From Blastococcus colisei (GTDB lineage: Bacteria > Actinomycetota > Actinomycetes > Mycobacteriales > Geodermatophilaceae), in the NCBI RefSeq assembly GCF_006717095.1, contig NZ_VFQE01000001.1:1054001-1118000 (forward strand): DNA of 64,000 nucleotides. The letters run 5' to 3'. The translations under genes were made by a program, and so were the position numbers. Of this stretch, positions 52,706 through 59,527 are shown piece by piece. The notes beneath the pieces were generated by a model. That model had not been told where the DNA came from and did not search any database. It was given only the letters and a program-made list of their open reading frames with translations. The stretch's first letter is position 1. Each line of letters starts with the position of its first letter.

Positions 52706-52893
52706 GCTCGGACCCGCGGTCGTGGACGGCCGGCATCGTGGGCTTCGCGCTCGCGGTGCTGGTCGCCTGCTGGGCGCTTCAGTTGGCGGCGGGGCTACTG
52801 CTCGACGCCCTGCCGATCCTCGGGCCGGTAGCCGGCCTGGTGGTCGTTGGGTGGGCGGGCTGGCGGTATGTCAACCGGCCCCGTGGCTGGTAA
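52702..52893 (+). CDS. Small membrane protein (two helices)
   Basis: A 63-aa protein with two hydrophobic stretches (AGIVGFALAVLVACWALQLA and ILGPVAGLVVVGWAGWRYV). It starts with GTG overlapping the preceding stop and ends with the basic tail VNRPRGW. The following 219 bases to 53112 carry no gene that I can support. Confidence 0.6.
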   Translation: MSSDPRSWTAGIVGFALAVLVACWALQLAAGLLLDALPILGPVAGLVVVGWAGWRYVNRPRGW

Positions 52894-53112
52894 CCCTCGA
52901 TGCCTCACGATCTGCGATCGCCGCCCGGCGGCCGTTGCATAAATATGCCGCCTGACAAATCCCCCAGCCAACTCGGTCAGCGCATTCCAGTCGGTGTTGT
53001 GAAATCATCATAGTCCATTGACCGCTGCAATTACGCAGCACATAGTAGTTCCCACTGCTGCGCAAGTGCAGCGATTCCACACATTAACTTGAGCGGAAAG
53101 GAGGGCGGAGCT

Positions 53113-53331
53113 ATGTCCAGGACATATCGAAACAGCAAGCAGGGGGACGACCGACGCCGGCGCGTCAACGCCCGGGCGGTGCGACGGAACCCGCCGGACC
53201 TGCGCACGCTGGCCAAGGCCCTGCTCATGCAGGCGGCCGACGAAGCAGCTGCCGCCATCCAGAAGGTCGACGCCACCAAGCCCAGCGGTCGGACGGACGA
53301 GCCGCCCGAGACGAAAGGGCCGCGCCCGTGA
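53113..53331 (+). CDS. Small basic protein upstream of the conjugation ATPase
   Basis: A 72-aa protein starting MSRTYRNSKQGDDRRRRVNA. The first 35 residues are strongly basic and the middle is helical (LAKALLMQAADEAAAAIQKV). A strong AAAGGAGGG precedes the ATG at 53113. Its stop overlaps the ATPase start by four bases. DNA binding is a guess from charge only. Confidence 0.62.
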   Translation: MSRTYRNSKQGDDRRRRVNARAVRRNPPDLRTLAKALLMQAADEAAAAIQKVDATKPSGRTDEPPETKGPRP

Positions 53332-55469
53332 GCCGGCACGAGTCTTCGATGAGCTGGCGACTGCTCCAGTGGCAGCGGCCACTACCGCCCGAGGTCGCCC
53401 TGAGCGTCCTCCGGCAATGGGCGGCAGATCAGCGCAGCCCCCGACTGGTACTGGAGGCCCGGGCGAACCGGACGGGTGTGCGCTACCTGTTGGGCGGCAC
53501 AGCCCCCGCACTGCATGACGCCGCTTCCGTGGTGACGCGAGGCTTCCCGGGCTCAGCACTGTTGCCGGCTCCCGAACGATCGCCCATCGAGGCGGCCGGA
53601 CGGCTACAGGCATCAACGCGGCACCGGGCGATCGGCCGCAGCGAACCGGAGACCGTCGTCCGAAGCATCCTCGGAGCGCTGACCCAGGTCACCGCCGACG
53701 AGCAGCTGGTCCTGCAGATAGTTCTGGGACCGCGGCGGATACCGCTGTCGGTACCGACGCAGAGCCCGTCGTCCGTCGTCGCTCCCTGGCACCAGGCGCT
53801 CTGGCACGGCCGGGGCGGCGTCATCGACGGGGAGAAGCGCACGGCGCTTCGCGACAAGGTCAGCGACCACGGCTTCGCCTGCACGATTCGGCTCGGCGTC
53901 AGCGCTGCCAGCCCTGCGCACCGTCGTCGGCTCCTCCTCGGGCTGCTGGCGGCAATCCGCACCAGCGAGGCACCCGGCGTACGGCTGCGGCTGATCCCCG
54001 AGCCGGCCAGGCGGCTCAACGAGACGCGCCCCCCGTGGCTCTGGCCCCTGCGGCTCAACGTCCGGGAAGTTCTGGCCCTCACCGCCTGGCCGCTCGGCAA
54101 CGACGAGCTGCCCGGCCAGCCGCCGGCCCACCCGCGGCTGCTGGCCCCCGTTGCACCTGGACCACGCCGTGGCCGGATCGTGGCGGCTCCCGCTGCTCCC
54201 GGCGTGGCTGCCCCATTGAGCCTGTCAGCGCGAGACGCACTGCACCATCTGCATGTCATCGGGCCGACCGGCGTCGGGAAGTCGGTACTGCTCGGCCGGC
54301 TGATCGAGCAGGACATCTATGACGGCCGGGCGGTCGTCGTCATCGAGCCGAAGGGCGACCTGGTCGACGACGTCCTGGCCCGCATCCCGGAGCACCGCCG
54401 GGGCGACGTCGTTGTCCTCGACCCGACCGACGCCCGTCCGGTCGGCTTCAACCCGCTGCTCCGCGGCGGCCAATCGGCCGAGGTCGTCGCCGACAACCTG
54501 CTGAGCGTCTTCAAGGCCCTCTACGCCGACGCCTGGGGCCCGCGCCTGCAGGACATCCTGCACGCCTGCCTGCTGACCCTCGCCCGCCGAGACGATGCCA
54601 GCCTGGTCATGCTGCCGCTGCTGCTGACCAACCCCGGCTTCCGACGTTCGCTGACGGCAGGCCTGCGCGACCCGATCGGGCTCGGCCCGTTTTGGGCCTG
54701 GTACGAGGCGCTTAGTGACGCCGAGCGTGCGGCCGTCATCGCCCCGGTCATGAACAAGCTGCGGCAATGGCTGCTGCGGCCCAGCCTGCGCGCCGTCCTC
54801 GGACAGCGGCGTCCGGCCTTCTCGATCAGGCAGGTCTTCACGGAACGGAAGATCCTGTTGGTCCCGCTGCGCAGCGGCGTCATGGGACCCGAAGCGGCCA
54901 GCCTGCTCGGCTCGCTGGTCGTCTCCGCGCTCTGGCAGGCCACTCACTCGCGCGCTGCCATCCCGGCCGATCGGCGCCACCCCGTCATGGTCTACATCGA
55001 CGAGGTCCAGGACTACCTGCACCTGCCGACCGACCTCGGCGACGCCCTGGCTCAGGCTCGCGGGCTCGGCGTCGGCTTCACTCTGGCGCACCAGTACCTC
55101 GACCAGTTGCCACCGGCGATGCGGAGCGCGGTGCTCAGTAACGCCCGCTCGCGGGTCTGCTTCCAGCTGTCGCACGAGGACGCCGCCGCCCTCGCCAAGG
55201 GGCATCCGGAACTGAGCCCGGAGGACTTCACGGCGCTCGGGCCGTTCGAGGTATACGCCAGCCTGTTCACCGGCGGGCGGGTCACGCCCTACGCCTCTGG
55301 GCGCACCCTGGCGCCGTCGTCACCCGCTAGGGACGCCGGGCTGCTCCGCCGAGCCAGTGCCGAGCGCTACGGCCAAGCGGTGGACGCCGTCGAGGCCGGC
55401 TTCGCCGAACTTCTCGAACCCCATAAAGCCCGTCCGGACAGCGGCCGTCGGCCCCGGAGCACGTCATGA
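53328..55469 (+). CDS. VirD4/TraG-like conjugation coupling ATPase
   Basis: A 713-aa ATPase of the type IV coupling protein group. Walker A GPTGVGKSVLLGRLIE lies near 312, VVVIEPKGDLVDDVLARIPE and VVVLDPTDARPVGFNPL follow, Walker B VMVYIDEVQDYLHLPTDLGD lies near 552, and RGLGVGFTLAHQYLDQLP carries the sensor-type Gln. The first 280 residues are a family-specific domain without membrane helices, so membrane contact may come from the small proteins upstream. It would bring DNA to the transfer channel. The GTG at 53328 overlaps the preceding stop. Confidence 0.88.
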   Translation: MSRHESSMSWRLLQWQRPLPPEVALSVLRQWAADQRSPRLVLEARANRTGVRYLLGGTAPALHDAASVVTRGFPGSALLPAPERSPIEAAGRLQASTRHRAIGRSEPETVVRSILGALTQVTADEQLVLQIVLGPRRIPLSVPTQSPSSVVAPWHQALWHGRGGVIDGEKRTALRDKVSDHGFACTIRLGVSAASPAHRRRLLLGLLAAIRTSEAPGVRLRLIPEPARRLNETRPPWLWPLRLNVREVLALTAWPLGNDELPGQPPAHPRLLAPVAPGPRRGRIVAAPAAPGVAAPLSLSARDALHHLHVIGPTGVGKSVLLGRLIEQDIYDGRAVVVIEPKGDLVDDVLARIPEHRRGDVVVLDPTDARPVGFNPLLRGGQSAEVVADNLLSVFKALYADAWGPRLQDILHACLLTLARRDDASLVMLPLLLTNPGFRRSLTAGLRDPIGLGPFWAWYEALSDAERAAVIAPVMNKLRQWLLRPSLRAVLGQRRPAFSIRQVFTERKILLVPLRSGVMGPEAASLLGSLVVSALWQATHSRAAIPADRRHPVMVYIDEVQDYLHLPTDLGDALAQARGLGVGFTLAHQYLDQLPPAMRSAVLSNARSRVCFQLSHEDAAALAKGHPELSPEDFTALGPFEVYASLFTGGRVTPYASGRTLAPSSPARDAGLLRRASAERYGQAVDAVEAGFAELLEPHKARPDSGRRPRSTS

Positions 55470-55584
55470 CCGGACTACCGACCGCCCTGCCGGTCGCCCC
55501 CCAGATGACTACCGCGCCATGCCTGGCCAGCGGCCCGCCTGCCGGATTTGCTGACCGGAAAGACTGCTCTCCCGGGGGCTCCTC

Positions 55585-56409
55585 ATGAGCCGTCCCGAAC
55601 GCCGCCGCGGCCCCGGTCGCCCGGGGCTGACCACCCTGGCGGAGCGGCTCAGCGACCGGGATCAGGCGGTAATGGCCGAGTTGCAGCGACACCGCTTTCT
55701 ATCCACCGATCACCTGCAGCAGCTGGTCTTCACGGGTCACCGTTCGCTCATCTCGGCTGCCCGGACTTGTCGGCGGGTGCTCGGCCGGCTGCATGACGAG
55801 CGCCTCATCGAGCGCCTCGACCGCCGGGTCGGCGGCCTGCACGGTGGCTCGGCGGCCTCAGTTTGGACGCTCACCGCTGCCGGCCAGCGCGTGCTCGGGC
55901 TGCAGACCGGTAGCGGCAGCAGCATGCGGGTCCGGCAGCCCGGCGGGGCCTTCGTGCAGCACTACCTGGCCGTCGCCGACGTCCACCTGGTGCTGCTCCG
56001 GGCCGCCCGTGAGGGGCAGATGGAACTGCTCAATCTGGAATTGGAACCGGTCTGCTGGCGGCACTTCCTCGACCCGATGGGGACCCGGCAGGTCCTTAAG
56101 CCGGACCTGTTCGCCGTCACCGCCACGGAGAACTACGAGAACCACTGGTTCATTGAGGTCGACCGCGGCACGGAGGGCATCCCGACGCTGGTCCGGCAGT
56201 GTCAGGCCTACGCCCGCTACCGAGCGTCCGACCAGGAGCAGGCTGAATCCGGGTTGTTTCCGCGGGTCATCTGGCTGCTGCCGACTGAGATTCGGCGGCG
56301 GCGCTTCCAGGCGGCGCTCACGGCAACGCGCTCGCTCGACGGCGATCTGTTCCGCCTGGTGACCGCTGGTGGACTCTTACCCGTTGTCACCGACCAGGAG
56401 GCCTCATGA
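55585..56409 (+). CDS. Replication-relaxation family protein
   Basis: A 274-aa protein matching the Replic_Relax family (PF13814 in memory). It has an N-terminal winged helix (RDQAVMAELQRHRFLSTDHL, RVLGRLHDERLIERLD), SAASVWTLTAAGQRVL, and a nuclease-like C-terminal half (RQVLKPDLFAVTATENYENH, then WFIEVDRGTEGIPTLVRQCQ). The D...EVD arrangement resembles a PD-(D/E)XK core. It probably serves plasmid-like replication or strand processing of the element. Overlaps the methyltransferase start by four bases. Confidence 0.88.
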   Translation: MSRPERRRGPGRPGLTTLAERLSDRDQAVMAELQRHRFLSTDHLQQLVFTGHRSLISAARTCRRVLGRLHDERLIERLDRRVGGLHGGSAASVWTLTAAGQRVLGLQTGSGSSMRVRQPGGAFVQHYLAVADVHLVLLRAAREGQMELLNLELEPVCWRHFLDPMGTRQVLKPDLFAVTATENYENHWFIEVDRGTEGIPTLVRQCQAYARYRASDQEQAESGLFPRVIWLLPTEIRRRRFQAALTATRSLDGDLFRLVTAGGLLPVVTDQEAS

Positions 56410-57395
56410 GCGGCCTCACTCTTGATCTCGTCAACCGCGTGCTCGTCGGTGACGCGACGGAACTCCTGGCGCATCTGCCCGACAGGAGCGTCGACATAGT
56501 CCTGACCAGCCCGCCGTACTTCCGGCTGCGCGACTACGGCGTCGACGGCCAACTCGGGCTGGAAGGCGACATCGAGGAGTGGGTCAAGAACCTGCGCGGC
56601 GTCAACCGGGAGGTGGCCCGGCTGCTGACGCCGACCGGCAGCCTGTGGCTCAACCTCGGCGACAGCTACGCCACCCATCCGCGCGAGGGCGCCACCCGTA
56701 AGAGCCTGCTGCTCGGTCCGGAACGGCTGCTGCTGGCGCTGCAGGCCGACGGCTGGCTGGTCCGCAACAAGATCGTCTGGAGTAAGAGCAACCCGGTACC
56801 GAGCCCAGTCCGCGACCGGCTGGCTGCCACCTGGGAAGTCGTCTTCTTCCTGACGCGCCATCCGCGCTACTTCTTCGACCTCGACGCCATCCGGCAGCCG
56901 CACACCAGCCATGCGCAGGCGCCACGGCGACCGGCATCAGCACCACACACGCCGGACACATGGCGCGGCCCGAACGCCGTCGGTCGCAGTGGTTTGGCCG
57001 GGATGCGAAGGTCCGGACGAACCGGCCACCAGCGAGGCAAGAACCCCGGCGACGTCTGGCGCATTGCCAGCGGTCGAAGGCATGGGTCGCACCACGCCAC
57101 CTCCCCGCTGACGCTGGTTGAACGGGTCATCTGCGCCGCCTGCCCGGAGGCCGTCTGCAGCGAGTGCAGCTCCCCGTGGACGGCCGGGACGGCGGCCTGC
57201 CAGTGCCAGGCACCCAGCCGGCCGGGACTGGTACTCGACCCGTTCCTTGGCTCGGGCACCACGGCCGTCGCCGCCAATCGACTCGGCCGCGACTGGCTCG
57301 GTATCGAACTGAACCGCGCCTTCGCCGCCGAAGCCGAGCAGCGGATTCGGGCCGCCGGGGCCGAGCGCCCGAAGCGAAGCCGCTCGCCGCCGTAG
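56406..57395 (+). CDS. Site-specific DNA methyltransferase (beta-class N4-cytosine/N6-adenine)
   Basis: A 329-aa methyltransferase. The catalytic motif IV TSPPYFRLRDYG comes first and the SAM-binding motif I DPFLGSGTTAVAANRLGRDW near the C-terminus, a beta-class order. VERVICAACPEAVCSECSSP adds a probable zinc knuckle in the target region. No restriction endonuclease adjoins it, so it is likely an orphan protecting the element from host restriction, acting with the ArdA-like protein downstream. Confidence 0.92.
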   Translation: MSGLTLDLVNRVLVGDATELLAHLPDRSVDIVLTSPPYFRLRDYGVDGQLGLEGDIEEWVKNLRGVNREVARLLTPTGSLWLNLGDSYATHPREGATRKSLLLGPERLLLALQADGWLVRNKIVWSKSNPVPSPVRDRLAATWEVVFFLTRHPRYFFDLDAIRQPHTSHAQAPRRPASAPHTPDTWRGPNAVGRSGLAGMRRSGRTGHQRGKNPGDVWRIASGRRHGSHHATSPLTLVERVICAACPEAVCSECSSPWTAGTAACQCQAPSRPGLVLDPFLGSGTTAVAANRLGRDWLGIELNRAFAAEAEQRIRAAGAERPKRSRSPP

Positions 57396-57436
57396 CGCAC
57401 CGACCGGTCCGGAAACAAGTAACGAAAGGAGGTGAC

Positions 57437-57775
57437 GTGAGCCTTGAGACCCAACAACGAGAGAAGCGTGAGGAGCTGCAGACCGCCTGGTACGCCTTCC
57501 AGTACTGGACGGGCACCCAGGACGAGAGCCGGTTCCGGGAGAGCTACCTCGGCCACTACACCGACCGGGAGGCCTTCGGGGAGGAGCTGCTGGCTCGCCT
57601 GGGCGCCGACGGCCGCCTGGCCAGGCTCCCCGACTGGCTCCGGGCCTACATCCGGCTCGACGGCGAGGCCGTCGTCCGAGACTTCGAACGCGCCGGCCAC
57701 TTCTACGTCTTCGAGGCACCCGAAGGCGGCGGCACGTTCGTTTTCGACAGACACAGCTACGCCGCGGGCGAGTGA
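57437..57775 (+). CDS. ArdA-like antirestriction protein (short form)
   Basis: A 112-aa acidic protein corresponding to the C-terminal two-thirds of ArdA: FRESYLGHYTDREAFGEELL, LPDWLRAYIRLDGEAVVRDF and the closing GGTFVFDRH. ArdA mimics DNA and blocks type I restriction enzymes when an element enters a new cell. The GTG at 57437 follows an almost perfect AAAGGAGGTGA, suggesting strong early translation. The missing N-terminal domain is unusual but short forms occur. Confidence 0.78.
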   Translation: MSLETQQREKREELQTAWYAFQYWTGTQDESRFRESYLGHYTDREAFGEELLARLGADGRLARLPDWLRAYIRLDGEAVVRDFERAGHFYVFEAPEGGGTFVFDRHSYAAGE

Positions 57776-57885
57776 GACCGGGGCTGGCAGGTGCCCACGG
57801 CTTCGTCGCTGCCCCGGGCCCTTCGATCCAAGAGAGCGGGCATCCAGCACGCTCGTCGAAGCGCCCCAGCACCGAGGAGGCCGCA

Positions 57886-58209
57886 ATGTCCCTGGCCGAC
57901 AACGGTTCCACCCGCGGCGGCGTCAAGACGCTCGCCATCCGGTTGGAGCCGGACATGCACGCCCAGCTGAGCCTGGTTGCCCAGCTGCGCGGCAGCACCA
58001 TCACCGATGAGATCCGGCGAGCCATCGAGGCGCACATCGCCGGCGCTACGTCCGATCCCGACTTCACCGCCCAGGCGACTGGGGCGCTCGAGGACATCGA
58101 GCGCGAGGTCGAAGCCCGGCGGGCCGCCATCGCCAGCCTGCTCAAGCCGAAGTCGGCAGGAGCGGCTGAGGGCAGCCCGAAGGGTCGACGGAGCGGGCCG
58201 GCCGACTGA
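57886..58209 (+). CDS. Ribbon-helix-helix DNA-binding protein
   Basis: A 107-aa protein with a CopG/Arc-like N-terminal unit: KTLAIRLEPDMHAQLSLVAQ (strand and helix A), then LRGSTITDEIRRAIEAHIAG (helix B). A charged helical tail follows. RHH proteins at this position often act in relaxosomes or repress transfer genes. GAGGAGG precedes the ATG at 57886. Confidence 0.78.
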   Translation: MSLADNGSTRGGVKTLAIRLEPDMHAQLSLVAQLRGSTITDEIRRAIEAHIAGATSDPDFTAQATGALEDIEREVEARRAAIASLLKPKSAGAAEGSPKGRRSGPAD

Positions 58210-58441
58210 CCCTTCTACGGGTTCACGGTCGACCTGACCGTGTCGGTGCACCACCGCGGCGGGGCGACAGATGTTGGCAGCTACTCGGCCGCCACTCTGA
58301 TCGTCCCCGCCGCGCAACACTAAATGCAGTAAGGAAAGGCTTTGCTCGGCGAAAGAGGCGTTGTGAAATTGTCCGACAGTGATGCGTTTTTGCAACTAAT
58401 CCGATAGAATTAAAAGAAATGGCACAGGAAAGTATTGCGAC
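58210..58441 (+). promoter_or_regulatory. AT-rich promoter region of the ImmR-ImmA-recombinase operon
   Basis: 232 bases without a gene. From about 58330 the sequence is much more AT-rich than its surroundings. TAGAAT at 58405-58410 is a one-mismatch -10 box 32 bases before the ATG at 58442. No clear -35 or repeated operator could be assigned. Confidence 0.45.
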
Positions 58442-58819
58442 ATGTTGACCACGAGAAGCCACGAACTGGGCGCCCGGCTCCGCGCGGCGCGCGAAGACGC
58501 CAAACTATCGACGCGCGAGCTCGCAGCGGCCGTCGGGGTCAACTCCTCGCAGATCAGCCGGCTGGAGCGCGGCACGGTCGGGTCGCCCAACATCGAGCTA
58601 CTGAGCCGGATCGCCAGCACGCTTCACCTCAGTTTGGCCAGCGTCCTCGACCATGCCGGCTTCCCGATGCACCGCGAGCTGCCGCATCTCGTGCCATACC
58701 TCCGGGAGCGCTACCCGGAACTTCCAGAGGCGGCGGTCATCGAAATGGAGCGCTACTTCGACCGGATCGCCCGCGACTACGGCACCAGTGGTCCGGCGGC
58801 GAAAGAGGACGAGACATGA
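58442..58819 (+). CDS. XRE family regulator (ImmR-like)
   Basis: A 125-aa protein. LGARLRAAREDAKLSTRELA, then AAVGVNSSQISRLERGTVGS, is a Cro/cI HTH. A helical domain follows (LPHLVPYLRERYPELPEAAV, then IEMERYFDRIARDYG). It sits 51 bases upstream of an ImmA-like protease in the same direction, the pair known to control ICEBs1: ImmR represses and ImmA cleaves ImmR upon DNA damage or quorum signals. This use here is inferred. Confidence 0.85.
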   Translation: MLTTRSHELGARLRAAREDAKLSTRELAAAVGVNSSQISRLERGTVGSPNIELLSRIASTLHLSLASVLDHAGFPMHRELPHLVPYLRERYPELPEAAVIEMERYFDRIARDYGTSGPAAKEDET

Positions 58820-58870
58820 GCCGGACGCCATAACGCGGCCGGAGACCTAACGAGAGAGGAGGAAAGCAAG

Positions 58871-59527
58871 ATGCGTTATCAATCATCACCGGTGAACCAC
58901 AACCCGCTCAACGTCTTGACCAAACTCCGTCAGCTCGTTCCTAACCGGCCCCTGCGCTTCTCCGAAGCGATGCATCTGGCCGAACTGCAAGCCCGGCGGC
59001 TGCTGGAGCTCGCTGGTGTAACCGCGCTGCCCGTCTCCTGCCGCGTCATCACGGATCTGCCGCAGATCCGGATCGTCGACGATCCGCAACTGCCACTTGC
59101 CGGCGCCAGCCACTGGGACCCCGCGGCCCGTCAGTGGGTTATCCGCCTCAATCCCACCGACTCGGCGGCGCAGCGTCGCTTCACCCTGCTGCACGAGTTC
59201 AAACACATCCTCGACTTCGGCGGCCCGGGCCTCCTGCCAATCGGCCTCGACCAGCACCAGCTCTGCACTGACCAACTGGCCGAGCAGATCGCCGATCACT
59301 TCGCCACCTGCGCCCTGCTGCCCAAGCGGCTGGTGCGGGAGGCCTGGGCCGCCGGCACGCCCGCGATCGCAGCCCTGGCTACCCGCTGCGACGCGCCGCC
59401 CAGCGCGACGCGAAGCCGACTCATCCAGCTCGGCCTGATTGACCCCGCCACGCGCACGGGCCGGCCGCATGAGCATCCAGATGACATCTCCCCGTCCAAT
59501 ACCGAAGCGACTGAGGTAGCGGCATGA
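58871..59527 (+). CDS. ImmA/IrrE family metallopeptidase
   Basis: A 218-aa protein with the zinc site LLHEFKHILDFGG (HExxH) and LAEQIADHFATCALLPKRLV, the third-ligand helix. Upstream LAGASHWDPAARQWVIRLNP is the usual strand region. A C-terminal helical domain (IAALATRCDAPPSATRSRLI) resembles the repressor-contact part of ImmA. It is coupled to the recombinase gene by an ATGA overlap, so the regulator, its protease and the recombinase form one operon. Confidence 0.88.
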   Translation: MRYQSSPVNHNPLNVLTKLRQLVPNRPLRFSEAMHLAELQARRLLELAGVTALPVSCRVITDLPQIRIVDDPQLPLAGASHWDPAARQWVIRLNPTDSAAQRRFTLLHEFKHILDFGGPGLLPIGLDQHQLCTDQLAEQIADHFATCALLPKRLVREAWAAGTPAIAALATRCDAPPSATRSRLIQLGLIDPATRTGRPHEHPDDISPSNTEATEVAA

